In this document: piece by piece, positions 35,122-50,100 of the stretch
Numbering within the stretch: the stretch's first letter is position 1
Layout of the letters: the number at the start of each line of letters is the position of its first letter
Assembly (NCBI GenBank): GCA_012934845.2
Contig: WNNJ02002419.1
Coordinates: 186,001-250,000, forward strand
Reading direction: 5' to 3'
Length of the DNA stretch: 64,000 bases
Source: Pomphorhynchus laevis
Taxonomy: Eukaryota; Acanthocephala; Palaeacanthocephala; Echinorhynchida; Pomphorhynchidae
The notes under the pieces: model-generated
What the model saw: only the letters and a program-made list of their open reading frames with translations
Databases searched by the model: none
What the model was told of the DNA's origin: nothing
Position numbers and translations under genes: made by a program

Positions 35122-38100
35122 GTAAGTTGAAGAACTATAAAGTTGTAAGAACTATAAATTGCATTTATCTCATTACGTTTTATTTTATCTGTTGACAATT
35201 GATAATTATATGATTCAAACTTTTCGAAATTGCCTTTATTTTAAATATCTATTATCGTATTATATTCAAATTAAAAATATTGATTTTATATAAATTAATA
35301 TTTTTATTATAACATAATTAAATATGAACAACAATTTCTTGACAAGAAAAAACAAATAATATAAAATTTTTTCTTGTCAACCGCTGGCCCGGGTGTCGGG
35401 TCGTGGAGGCAGTGCACGAACCAAACTACTCCAGACATCGCGATCCTGGGCTACATACCAGAGTTCTCTTTTAGATACCCCAAGGCGTTTTTCGGCCAGT
35501 TTCGAGATTTGATCTCTCCACCGGTATCGAGGTCTATCTTGAGGTCTCTTTCCAGAGAGTCTGGCCAACGGTTGCGGATAATATGTTATCTATTTATTTG
35601 CGGATAATATGTTTTAATCAAGTAATTATTTGGCGATAAAAATCATCAGAAGGCTTCATACTGTTTTAGTTTCAATTTCCAAAGTTAATTAGACGTAGAT
35701 ATTTTACTCGTTTATTTGCGGATAATACGTTTTTATCAAGTAATTATTTTATAATTGATAATTATTTGATTATTAATTATTTGATTATTAGTAATTATTT
35801 AATTATACAAGTAATTATTTAATAAATATTAGCTAGCCATGTAATTTTTAATCTATTGAATAGCAATTGAAATTATAAAGGTTACTTTATAAGTCTTAAT
35901 AATATGATATTTATTATCATTAATAATTATTTTAATTTTATAATAAAAATATAATTATAATTTATTTAATTTTAAAATAAATAATTTTTAATGATTAATG
36001 TTTAAACTAATAATTATTTTTTAATACTATAATTTTTAATTTATTTATCATATATTTTTTATGAATATTTAGAATATTTAGCTGAGTAATTTTCCCACAT
36101 TTGTTTAGTTTTAAGTGCACTCAAAATAAAGTTTTATTATTGATATTAAAAAAAAACTTAAAGATGAAAGTTATTTTTCTGATAAAACAATAAAAATTCA
36201 TAATTTTTATTTTAGCCTATTCCTCCTGGTGATAAGGCTGGTGTTGTGCCTGTATCATATGCTATATCCGCAGTACCTGGTCAAACAGGAGCTAGAGGAA
36301 TTCAAGGGCCACATGGTGTCCAAGTATAGTAACAGTTTCAAAATTTTTATTCTAAGTACACCTTTAAAATGTTCAGGGACCACCAGGACCACAAGGACCG
36401 AGAGGAGAATCCGGTGATACAGGCCCAACGGTAAATGTTTAATTACACTTTATGTAACCATTATTAAATATTTAGGGACCACCTGGTGCACCTGGTATAC
36501 CCGGACCTGCTGGTTCAATTGGAAGATCTGTATATCACTCTATTTATATTATTTACAAATTTTTGCTCTTTGATAGGGTGAAGACGGTCCTATAGGTCCA
36601 ATGGGTCCCCCTGGACCAATTGGATTACCGGTAAAAATTATATTTCGTGTTTTGTTTTAAAAAATATGTTTAGGGACCACGTGGACCAATTGGTCCTGGC
36701 GGTTTACCTGGAGTAAAAGGACATCCGGTATTTTTTAACAATGGTTGATAAGTGTATTGATTTTCGATGTTTAGGGATGGAACGGAGAAGTTGGGGTTAA
36801 AGGAGATGAAGGTGAAAAGGGATCTGTCGGTAGTCCAGGGAATCAAGGTTCTGTTGGACCTTCGGGACCTCAGGTTAGTAATATATACTTATTATCATAA
36901 CTGTGCTTGTTTAGGGTGCTGCCGGTGGTCCAGGATTACGCGGTAGAGTTGGTGCGATAGGTGCTCCCGGAATTAGAGGTACTGATGGATCACCTGGATC
37001 TCAAGGAGTGGCTGGACCACAAGGTCCAATAGGTCCAGTCGGTACACCAGGTGCTATCGGGAGAAAAGGTACCTCAACTGAGCTGAAATATTTTTCTTGA
37101 AGCTCTAATTTAGGTGAAAGAGGAAGTGATGGTAAGCGAGGTCAAATAGGTTATCCTGGTCAACGAGGGAAACCTGGACCAAATGGAGAGACTGGTGTTC
37201 AAGGGCCTCACGGATCTCAAGGATTTCAAGGCAGACCTGGTCTAAAAGGGCCTCAGGTGAAATTAAAATTATTAAATTTATATATTAAATAATATAAATT
37301 ATATTAAAATTATTTAATTTGAATTAGTATTTCTGCAAATTTTGGAATATTCTAATTTAATATTAATCTTTAATTTGTATGGATTTTTGCAAATATTGAT
37401 TAGTATTTTTAAATTGAATATCACTAATCTAATTATTTATTTAAATAATTATTTAATATTTATTAAAAATATTAAATATTATTAAAAATTTAATAACAGT
37501 CTTTAATATTAACTTATTAATCTTAACTTTGCAATTATATAAAATGTTTCATACATGTATAAATCCTACCACTTGGGAATAAGATAATCTTTGAGACAAC
37601 TTCAAAAACTTTAAGGAACATTCAGCCTTTGCAATTTTGACCTTCTCCAATTCATTTGAAAGAAAAAGTGGAACTTGCTTAAATTCTTCGAATCGTATTA
37701 AATATATCAATTTATGTCTTCGTTACAGTTTTGTCAATTTATAGGAACAAAGAAAGGGAGTAAAGAATATTTATTAAATACGTGTATTAAATATTTATTT
37801 TTAAGTAATAACTTATAAAATATATTTAAATCAAATGCATTAAATCTTTATGTTCATCTTTATTAAATCATTTGTAGATCAATTCGTAATAATTTAATAC
37901 GTTTGATTGATTCTAGGAACTATGAAAATATAATTTAAATATATTTATTTTTGATAAAAATTTAGGGTGAGCCTGGTACAGCTGGTACTCCTGGTTATCA
38001 AGGACCAACTGGAATGCAGGGCGTAATTGGTGAAACTGGTGGACCTGGGTCACGAGGGGAGCCGGTAATAAAGTAGTTTATTTATGATAAAAAAATCTGT

Positions 38101-41100
38101 TATAGGGACAACAAGGTAAACAAGGACAAAAAGGAGAAATGGGTTCTGTCGGGAATCAAGGTTCCAGTGGTGAAAGGGGATATATGGGCAAAACTGGTGA
38201 GGAAGGGAAGCCAGGGCAACGAGGAGTTGTTGGTACAAGAGGATTACCTGGTGCTAGTGGGGAAATTGTATGCATAAAGTTTAAAGAATATTAACAATGA
38301 CAATACTTTTGATTAGGGTGCACCGGGATCACCAGGTTCAATAGGTTTACCTGGAGCACCAGGCCCGAAAGGTTCATCTGGTGAACCGGGACAGCAAGGT
38401 TCGAGAGGAGAACCAGGAACACATGGCCCTACAGGGGATGCTGGAAAGCCCGGAAAACCTGGCAAACCAGGCGCTAGAGGCGATAGAGGTTTTTTTCATC
38501 TTTATAATCAGCAGTTTAATAACTAGTATATTAATTAGGAGAATCTGGATTAGCAGGGGAAGCTGGTCCAATTGGTAAAACAGGTAGTGTTGGAGAATCT
38601 GGACAAGTTGGCGAGACAGGTCCACGTGGTAATCCAGGGTTACCTGGCCCTCAAGGATATCCTGGTGCACGTGGCGAACCTGGACCGGCTGTAAATGACG
38701 GTATGCCTGGGGCAAAAGGTTCCGATGGTATACAAGGTTCACGTGGATATCCTGGTCCATCAGGACCTCGTGGAGAACCTGGTCGCGATGGTGCTTCTGG
38801 ACCGCAAGGATCAATTGGACACACTGGACCAACTGTATGTTTATAACATGTTTACTTAATAATGATAATTATTGAATTTAGGGTTTAGCAGGTCTTCAAG
38901 GTCAAGCAGGACAGACTGGTCCAACAGGTGCACCAGGTAAAGATGGTAAATCGGGTAAAGATGGAAAGTCAGGCTTGAGAGGCCCTTCTGGCTTGCGAGG
39001 CTCAGCTGGCACTAAAGGAATTCAGGGTGAAGAAGGAAAGACCGGACAAGCCGGGCTGCCCGGAAATCGGGGCTCGATTGTACATTATAAATGAGCTTAG
39101 CAAAATTTTACTTATGTAAATTTTTGTTAAGGGATCTGCTGGAAAAGTTGGTGAAAGAGGTCAACGTGGACTACCCGGTGCTGCTGGAGTGCCAGGACTA
39201 AAAGGGCCTCCTGGGCTACTAGGAGCCTTGGGAGTTAAGGTATTTAAACAGTATTTTTTATATTTTACAATGCAAATATATATTACTAAATCAGGGAGCA
39301 CAAGGCGCTCGTGGAAGTACTGGAGAAAGTGGAAAAGATGGTGAGCCGGGATCCCAAGGATCCGTAGGTGAACCAGGCGTAATCGGTGAACCTGGCAAGA
39401 AAGGTTTGTTTTATCTCAAAAGCTCTAAATATAGCCACTATATAAAGGTGAGCGCGGTGATATTGGAAAGTCAGGAATCCCGGGAGCCAAGGGGCCAAAA
39501 GGTCCTAGCGGTGAAAGAGGATCACTTGGTTCTCCTGGTCAAATTGGACCCATGGTATGTATTTATTTGTCAATTTGCTTTTTTACTTGTTTTTGTAAAT
39601 TGTCGTCAGTTTAATTCTAGTAGTCGCAAATTGAATTAACATAAATTTAATCTCTTGTTTAATCACTTATTTAATTTGCGATTAATACCAAATCTACACT
39701 TTTTAAAATTATAAGCCAACAGCGATAAGCTATTTTTCAGTTGGACCTCATCAGCAGCTGATCTAATACTTGCATTCCAAGTTTTGGTCGTGTTTCTCTA
39801 AAACATTACACTTTGAAGCATCCAAATGAAATAGTTGAAATTAGTGTCAGAGTTATCCTTAGTAAAACGATAACGTTCTAGAAAGATCATGGAAACTTTT
39901 CTAATCTCAAATAATACGTCATAGCCTAATATTAATGATAAAGACAAAGCAGTTGATTGACTTACGATAATTTAATAATAGTAAAATTTTAGAGATATTA
40001 GAGTTTTATCCGTTTTATTGGTTTATCAATTTGTGGTTAAACTTGTGGTAAAATATCTAAACGAACTATTAGCGTCCAAATATGTTGATATACTTTCAAC
40101 AATTCATATATTGTTGTACATGCTAAGATAAGAGTAACGTGAATAGGTAAAACAACATAACGAACTCGGGTTTGTATCTTTAACGACGAAAACTTTGGTA
40201 TTCGTCATTGAAGCTTGAAATTAAAGCACAGAAGCGTGGAACTAAAGACATTGGAAATGTTAAACATCACAATTTTGAGACGATTTCAACTTTTAATCTA
40301 ATTGGAGTTATACTAATTCTCACTCTAATTCTAGTTATACTTTGAAGCTTTTCTTTGAAGTAAGATAATAAATTTTGAACAAAAATTTCTTTTTATTCTG
40401 GAAGAAATACGTTATTGATACAAACAACATAAATATGTCCATCAGCATTTGCTTTTCTTATTTCTATATGATTGTAAAAGTGTACTTTTATTTGCAGTAT
40501 TATTGTTTTAAGGTAAATAATATTTAATATAATTAAAAAATCAATTTATTAATAATACATCAAATTATCGTTACTTATAGTTAGCATTTTATCGCATATA
40601 ATTCGTTCTTCATTGCGCTAATTCTGTTTCTACCTATCCATATCCCGGATGGACGCATTATCATTAAATTTGAATTCCGATTTTCTCCTGTGGAGGCATG
40701 AAGACACAACGTTCATCAATGTAAAGCTTACTTCGTTTCAACGAATTATGCAAGCAATCAGAGTATAATTTTCCTGACTTCATCGCACTTCTAGATGCAC
40801 ATGTTCTTATCAACTTGAGCGAATTATTACCCACTCCGCCATCTACAGAGAAAATAGCAGGAACAAAATTATTCCTTTCAATAGTTTGTATTCGCTTTTC
40901 GTATTTAGATCTTTTTCTTTGTGAATGAAAGTCAAAACAACTCGCAACATCCTAATGAAAGTAAAACGGATCAAAATGATTGAATACACTTACGTCTATG
41001 ACTGCCCGGTCCATCCTACCGTTGTTTATTGAGCTACATACCAAATTAATCCTAGCTGAGTAATCCCTTGTTGTCGTAGATTTTTCGAATAAAAAGTTTG

Positions 41101-44100
41101 AAGGGACCGGTTGGAGTTTTAATTCGACATCAACCAAATTAAAGCCGACTTTTAAAATGTCTGCTAATACGTCACGGACAGCATGAAATCTAATAAAAGT
41201 GTTTCCGCTTACCTTCTGTGATAGCTCTACTGCTAGGATGCAATTGTAGTCGGCATATTCTAAATTATAACGTACGTTCATTGCATCGCGAAACTGTCTT
41301 GAGTTAAGGTAACACCTATTGTTTCGTACTGGAATGTGATTCAAACAGGAATAAGATCCTCTATGTATAGCGTGATCAATAACGACTCCCCATCTCAAAC
41401 TATCAATATTAATCAGACCTTCTCTCGTAATTTTATAATCGGCTTCTTTCTCATTATGAATTTATTTCAAATAATTATTTTCCTTTATCAGTCGTTAATC
41501 AGATTAAGTAATGCCATTTCTCTTGAACTTATGTAATTTAATCTCGAATCGTGGCACGAACTGCGAACTCCTATGCCACCATGGCATGTGGGTAAGAAAA
41601 TCAGTCTCTTTAACGTCTTATCCATATGATTACGCCCAATCATCGATGATAAAGCTGCTCACTTATAAATGTGTCAATGTCATAGAACCATTCGGTACAG
41701 ATAGGAGAGTAGTTCTTTGTACGTAAGTCAGCTCGCATTGTAGGGCCTTTGTTAGCAAAGTATAAACGACATGATCATCTAAAACATCTAACTCTTATAG
41801 CATTAGCATATCATCTAGCTAAACCGCAATCTTACTTTTCAACTGATCCATTATATATTCATCAGTACCTATATAACTTCCGAGAGCTTTGATTCCATTA
41901 TGCGTAATATTTATCTTTATATCACTAAAATCTTTTTAATCGTATATTGCCATATCTCTAATTATCAAAAGAAAACATTTACTGGCTTTTACATAATAAC
42001 CAAAATTAGGAATGATATTATTGATAGCCTTCCATGCTTGCTGCACGGAAGGCTATCAATAATATCAGCTATAAAAAACCTATTAGAAGACAAAAAATTA
42101 TATTCGTCAATAGTTTGTTAACGTGTTTATTCTTTGATGAAATTAGATGTTGGCGCGATAACTAGGGAAGCGATGAATAGAACATTAGTGTTATACAACA
42201 GATCAGTCAATAGGTTTGAAGACTTGCAAAAATAACTTTGATTTAAATTTCAAATTTAGAATACTACCTACTCAACATTTCTATTAAATTGTTTTAGATA
42301 TTATCAGAATGCCATAATATTGAAATTAGTGTCCAATGATACGTTTGATGTAGTTTTAAATTGTTCAGAGCATTTAAACATCGAGATGAATAGAAAAAGA
42401 AAATTATTGTTATTTTTTAAAACATAATACTTGAAAAGGACTTTTGCAGTAGTCGAAAATTTGTGAACAATAATTTACTTTTTCTATTAAACGCCCTGAA
42501 TAATTGAAATTAGTATGACAATTAGTAAACTAATTAAAATTAATTTCGAATTAATTTTATTCAAATTAAAATTCTTATTTGACATTTTATAATTACCGTG
42601 ATACTTTAATGAGATTATGAATAGATTTTTATTTACTATTTACAATAGAATATTTTGATAAATATTTTATGTAATTTTCAGGGACCAGTTGGTGAAATAG
42701 GTCAGCAAGGATTTGACGGAGAACAAGGTCAACAAGGCGAACCCGGAGAAAAAGGAGAAAGTGGTAATAAAGGTTCTTCAGGACCACAAGGGGCTCCTGG
42801 AGATAATGGATCCGATGGTAATACAGGAAGACCTGGTCTTGCAGGGAGAGATGGACTACCGGGATTACAAGGTAAAACAGGGTCACCTGGCAAAGAAGGT
42901 GAACGAGGTAAACCTGGTGAAAGAGGTGTACCAGGACTTAAAGGTCTGCAGGTTAGAAAATTATTTTTTAAGTTTAATTAGATATAAAATACTAAATTAG
43001 TTGATTTGCTTTGTTTCTATCAAACTATCTAATTATTAGATTGTAATTATTACTATTTTTATAGAATATGAATCCAAGTGTATTTATTTCATTATCATTC
43101 ACTAAAACAATTTTAAAATGGATATGTTAATAGCAGTGTTTCTTAAAAGCATTGTTATGTGTTTTAAAATCAGAAACTAGTTATCTCAAGGTTTAAAATG
43201 TAAATATGTTTTTGAAAACACTTATAAATTCATTCATGATCTTAATAAACTTTTCTTCCATTCAAAAATTACGTTTAAAGAGTCGTAAATTTAAATTTTT
43301 TTATTCTTTCTTTAAACTTTATATTTGGAGACAGATTGATAACATACGAAATAAATTTATAAATGTATATTTCGCTAGCTCTTGAAAACGTCAAAAAATT
43401 TGTCTTATAAATTGTTTTTTTATAAGAATGTTCTTTCTGTTAAATAAGCTAGCAAATATATTTCGTATTTTTCCAACCCTCCTAAAAATTGAAAGTTTGA
43501 AGCTTGCAACATATAAAATATATCGATTTTATTTTCTTCGATTTTGATCCAGATTAAAAATAGTAAATTAATTGATCGACTTTAAATGGTGAGGCAATTT
43601 TTATTTCTTAAAGAGCTGATTTATTGAAGTTATTCTTTAAATGCAATTATCCGTGGCATTATAGTCACCAAAATACGGTAAAACAGTAGCAAAATATGTT
43701 ATTTTCATATACTAAATGTATTTATATCAATTATAATATTAATAATTTTAGAGTTTAATATTTTAGAGTTTAATATTTTAGAGTAAATTATTTATCATAA
43801 AATCGTGTATTTCTGTATAGCTATCCGAAAAAATATGATATCTTCAGCTGAAAAATGTCGCTAAATAATTAATATGATCATTTTAATAAAAAATGATCCT
43901 ATTAATTTGTGAGACTTGTATGCCCGTCACAGATCAATAGACTACTTCCAAATCAAGTAGGTGTTGGTGTTCCAATGGCTGTAGAGGTCAGTGTTCTTTC
44001 AGCGAGATTGTTCCTCAAGTTCAATCCCTCTTCGGAGCTTTTGAAGCTGGATTTTCATAACACATACAATTGCCTGGATTAAGGCGGACTCCGTAACGAA

Positions 44101-47100
44101 GCGGAACAGACGCTAAAGAAAAAGAAGATTCAATTGCCTGGATCAATCAAATCTAGCGTTCGAAAGCTAGTACAGAACTGCTATCTTTCGTTACTTGCTG
44201 TTACGCAAGTAACATCAAGTAACATCGACTCCTCACTTTTATTCGGCAATAGGGTAATTTCTTCTAGCAGCGATGTCCAGCAAATAGACTCTTTTGGAAC
44301 TTTTTATTCTCGCATATCATTAATTCCTTAGCACACAGCTTGAAGTTTCTATTTATTTTTGGTATTTGGACGATGGGACATTGGGTGAACCAGACGATTT
44401 TCTCCGTAGTGACGTGTTCCACATATTCTCGATAGGAGAAAAACTGGGTTTGCGAGCTGATCAGCAATAATCCGACAGTTGACGGGGATCTAAAACGACT
44501 TTACCTGAACTGAGCTGAATTTCCCGAAGTGAGGCATCGCTACTCGGATGCCCGATATTTGGTTTTGATCACATCCGAACACGACTTAAGGTTGCGTTAA
44601 CTCAGCTAGGATGGCAAGCAGTTATCTTTGCTCCCTCATCAGGATGAACTCATCCTGATGTCCCGTTCCTTAAGTCTTCCACGGATTGTGCATCTTATTA
44701 GAATCTCAACATGCTAGGAGTGATCTGACCTCCTGAGGAATTTCGATAAGTTCCAATTGCAAATTTTCACGGAAAGTCTTAACGTAAAAATCGATAAACT
44801 AACGGATATTCAGGCGCTCATGTCGTTTCATTTTGCTGGTCTTGATTTGCAATCCGTATGCAACTTCGCAGTTCTAACCTTCTTCACCTCGATCGCCGCC
44901 TCGATCGGGATTGTAACTGCAACTTTGGAGAAATCAGAAATCAATTCAGTAACTTTTTTACACGACGTTGACTATTCCGTCAGTTCCATTCGGCGCCGGC
45001 AAAATGCATCGGATCACACAGAGAAAAAACAAACTCAAAGACTTTGGTTGAATCTTCAGTATGAAAGATGTCACGCCAAGATGGTCGACGATTCCCCCAT
45101 TTGGTTGGCAAAATTTGTTTACTATCAACAAAAAACGGGTTTAGCGGTCTTTTTGGAGGCAAATCCATCAGCCACGTTCAGAACCAAGTTCGACGATACC
45201 TCCTGCTCGTTGGCAATCGGCATTAGACTTGGTGAAACACCTCGCAGTTCGTTTAAATGCGCATGTTGATCAACTGCTGAACCCTTTGACGCCCTCAACT
45301 GTCGCCAATTGGAATCGCGTCACAGCCGTCATGCGACAGTAAACAATTTGATACGACAGGCACTCTGTTCTGCCGGCGTTCCCGCACGTCTTGATCCGCC
45401 GTGACTCTGTAATCCGCCGATGGTAAACGACCAGACGGTGTGTCCTTAGTCCCATAGAGCTCCTGTTGTCTGCTGGTTTGGAATTTCACATGTCCCAATT
45501 CTCTAGCGCCGAGCTGGTCAGCAACTGCAATTCATTCACCAAATGCCGTGCCCTCTGAAGCCGATCATCGCAAGCGTCCCAAATACATCAAACTTAACAG
45601 CTCTGTTTACGAGTTTGACCTGACTGTTTTCGATACTCTTGGTAATCCCGGCGAATCTGCAATGGAGTTTCTGTGTGTCTTCTGGAATCGATCAGGGAAG
45701 ACGACTCAAGAGTCGCGTACATGTAGATAGCTGTTACAGCGAATGAGAGCTGAAATTCAACGGGGCAACATCTCGTGCATATTGTAAGCCATCCCAGCGG
45801 ATTGCGCCCTGTATGCTTTGTTGAAATATGGTTCATAATTGTGCATAAAAAGGTTTTTTAATAAGGATTTCATTCAAATGTTTATAGAAGAATTTATTAA
45901 GTCACATTTAAGTAATTAATCCTTAAATAGTATTATCATAAACTAATTAAAATAATAGGGATACATTTCCTTCTTAGCAACATGTAACTGCAATTGACTA
46001 AGAAAATTGGGATTTGATAAACAAAATATAGAAATTTAAATTTAAAAGAGTGTTAGAAAAATAAAGCTATAACTTATAAAGCTATAACAATTTACTTATA
46101 ATAAATTAATAGTGCAAAAGTAATAATAAATTAATAATATCTTAAGGTTATTAACGCACTTATTTGACTAATGACAATAACTGAATATTTCACTGAACAT
46201 GATGAAGGCAATATAATTCTGTATATGTTAAAATGCTACTATACATTATATTTTTAATAGATCATAATTATCAGAATAAAAATGATTACTTATCCATCAA
46301 TTTTATAATTGTTTTTTGTTAACGAATGCAAATTATTGATACGAAAATTATAATAAATTGATATTTTTTGACTTGTACCAATTTAAATCTAAACAACTTT
46401 CAATATAATTATGATTGTCAGGAATGACATTGTTAAAAAATATTTAAAGTTACAAAACTTTAAAATTCATATATGTAACTGTATAAATAATGTTGTTTAT
46501 ACTTATTATTTTGTAAAATTTAATTTTAAATAGGGTGAAATAGGTGAGCAAGGAAAAGAAGGAGGAAAGGGATCGGTTGGTGATATCGGTCCCCCGGGAG
46601 AAAAAGGTGATGAAGGCCAGATTGGAGAACGCGGTTCGGCTGGACCAAAAGGTGCTAAAGGTTTAAGAGGCAAATCGGGAGAAAGAGGATCTCCAGGATT
46701 TCCTGGGATGATTGGAAATCCAGGCATGATGGGACAACCAGGTTTACTTTACTGACTAATATTAACTACTAATATTTTTATATAAATCAAGGTTTACCGG
46801 GTAAAAGCGGAGAGAAAGGAGTAGACGGAGAAATAGGGTCATCGGGACGACCTGGCAAACGTGGTGCGCAAGGACGACTTGGAGTTCAAGGAAAGGCGGG
46901 AGCACCTGGTCCAGACGGATCGCCAGGAAAACAAGGTGCTATCGGGAATATAGGAAAGCCTGGTAGTCCAGGTAAGATAGGTGAAGGCGGTTTACCTGGA
47001 GAACAAGGTCCAACTGGAACACAAGGAAACCAGGGTGAAAGAGGAGAAACTGGACCTATGGGAAAACCAGTAAGACTATTTTTTATTTAAAAATGAGCAT

Positions 47101-50100
47101 TTCCTTCTTTAGGGAAAGCCAGGTAGGCCCGGAAAGCGAGGTGAACATGGAGATCGCGGAGAAACCGGTGAGCCAGGTGATGACGGAATTCCCGGAAAGC
47201 GAGGACCCGCAGGCGATAAGGTAAATTAAATAATAAAAGTTTTTAAACTAATTGATTTCTTTAGGGAGGAAAAGGTGATAAAGGATGGACTGGAGCACCT
47301 GGTATTCCAGGCAAACCTGGTGAGAAAGGCCCTATGGGTGAGCAAGGTGTTGTCGGCACGCCGGGAGCTCCAGGAGAACCCGGACCATCGGGACATATTG
47401 GAGAGCCAGGTCCAACTGGCCTTCGTGGCCCACGCGGGTCGCAAGTAAGCGTTAAATAGTTAAAGTTTTGGATGTCGTAAGCAATGATTTATAATATAAT
47501 TTTAATTCGTTTGTAAAATAATTTCTTGATTGTTTTGATTATGTAAAATGTTTGCTTAGATACTTGGATTGTATATCTGCTGTCTAATATAGTTCTAAAT
47601 TATATCTAGGATAAATAATCACATGCAATTCGCAAATTTATCTTTAGATAAATTGTACGATAAATTGCATGATAATAAATGATTAACACTATAAATCATA
47701 GTTAAAATTAATTAAAGACGACAAAACAAAAAATAGTTGCAGTTAAAATTTTAATTTTTTATTAAATATACTATATCCTGATTATTGTACGATCTAGAAT
47801 AATGATTGTCATATCATTATTTATCTCGAATATATTATAAATCAATTATTAATTTATTAAATATATGCTACAATTATAGCATTTATCTTCTAAAATATTG
47901 TTAAATATTTATTCCAATTTACACACATTTAAAAGAATTCACACTAGTTAAATAAATGATTATTTATTATTAGAAACAACTTTGCAACAAACAACCTTCT
48001 CTAAGATTAAAGTTACAAACTATTTCTTTTTACATTCTAAAAACGTATATCAATTAATTGTAAAACTTGCTATATTCCCTAGAATATTTTAATGTATTGT
48101 TATATATTATAATAATATAATATATTATAATTATATATATTATATAGTTATATTATAATTATATATAATTACAATTGAGGAAGCTCACTTGAGCCAAAAG
48201 TCTTAAGAAATTATTTGCTTCAAGCCGGTGTCTTTATTAATAGTTTACCTGTCATCGATAAATCAACTTATATATATTTATTTTTGTATATTTATTTATA
48301 AATATATATTTATTCATTGTGAACAAGTCAATAACTTTGATTATGTTTAGGACGTCATAAATATAAGACGATAAATTATATATAAATAATATATTTTTAA
48401 TAAATATATTAATAATTTATTTATTAAATGAATATTCTTTAAATCAATATTTATTAATCATTAATTAATATTTATTAATCAATAATTATTAACTCAATAT
48501 ATTTAATATATTAGTAAATATAATAAATACATTGAGACAATTAACGGCTAGCATTCAATGTGAACGTGACTATATTTTAATGACGGATATAATAAATATA
48601 TAAACATCTTTTACAGTATTTGGTATAACATAGGATATAGTGACATTTGATTGACATTTGATAGTTTGCCATCTAAATATTAATAATATTAATTTATTTA
48701 AATTAACATCAAATTAATTTTTAAGGATACAGCTATTGATATATGAATTCATATATTCACAAATAATACACATTAGTACATATTTAAAAAACAATTTGCC
48801 TAAATTTATTCCTAAATTTCATAAATCAAATCTTCTTAATAATGTAGGGTCTTCCTGGAAGAGATGGCGTACCAGGACCGATGGGACCAGAAGGGCGCGC
48901 TGGTCCTCCTGGTCCACCTGGGCCTCCTGGAGAAGGTTCAGGATACGATGCTGCAGCACTTAGCAGCATTTTATCTGCTCAACAAATGATGAAGGGTCCA
49001 TTTATACAACCGTTGGCTCTATCTCCAAATCCAGGGACACCAGCTGAATCAAATGGACCACCAGCTGATCTTACTGGTCATGGATCTGCTCCTCCAACTT
49101 TCGATGATGATAACGAAGATATTGATGACGAATATGATGATAGTGAAGAATTTCGTCGATGGCTACGTGATACAGCCTCCAATTTGGCTAACAACGTTGA
49201 TGGAAGCAAATACAATCCTGCTAAGTCATGTCGTCATCTTAAAGAGGCCAATCCCGATATCAAAACAGACGGATATTACTGGATTGACCCTAACCAAGGA
49301 TCAGTAAATGACGCGATTCAAGTTTTATGTGTCTTTACTGAAGACAAAGCTGAATCTTGCATAGCTCCACGAGTATCTACTTCGATGGATGTAACTAAAC
49401 AGTTACAAGAGAAGGATGACGATCTCGCGTGGATTAATTCAAAGGATGCATTACTCCAGGTAATAATTTACATTTGCCAAAATAAAATGCATCTTTAAAA
49501 TACGGTTTCATTATTATTATTGGAACTTACAATTTTTAATTAGGAAATAAATAAGATTTTTATATAATTTTAATTAGCTTATCATACACGGTCTTGTCAT
49601 GAAAACATTTTTACTGTTAAATTTTTAACAATTAATAACTTGTATTTATTAGAATATGTACCAAGCAAATACTCTACAAATATCAGCATTACAAGAAATA
49701 TCAAGCCAAGCTCATCAAAATGTTACCTATCATTGCAAGAACAGTCAAATAATTGATAAGGATAGATCACTTATCTTATTAGGATGGAATGACGTGTTCA
49801 TTAGTGGAGTCAGTGATGATCGAACCAGGCAGTATATAGTAAAAGAAGATTCATGCAAGGTAAGAAACATAATTAACAAAAATTATGAATAACTGATTTT
49901 TTAATTATAAATTTTGGACCAAAATCAATTAAAAACTATATTTGCATATTATTCCGAGTGCTTTCGCCACAAATAAGGAAAACAATAACACATTTAACAG
50001 GTCGCCCTCTAACAGTTGTTTGTTCAAATTAATTTTTTGTTTACCAGAGATTTGCATTGTTTTGCTTAAGTATTTGAGGGATATTTATTATTAGGATTCT

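Noticed and set aside
38374-38832. 152-codon minus-strand ORF, and similar antisense ORFs over collagen exons (for example 42629-42886, 47226-47444)
   Set aside because: They arise from the strand opposite the regular Gly-X-Y codons and have repetitive, biased composition.
44630-44670. Palindrome ctcatcaggatgaa...catcctgatgt resembling paired ribozyme cores
   Set aside because: Short self-complementary sequence inside a decayed REL coding region, with no GAAA box or stem II.
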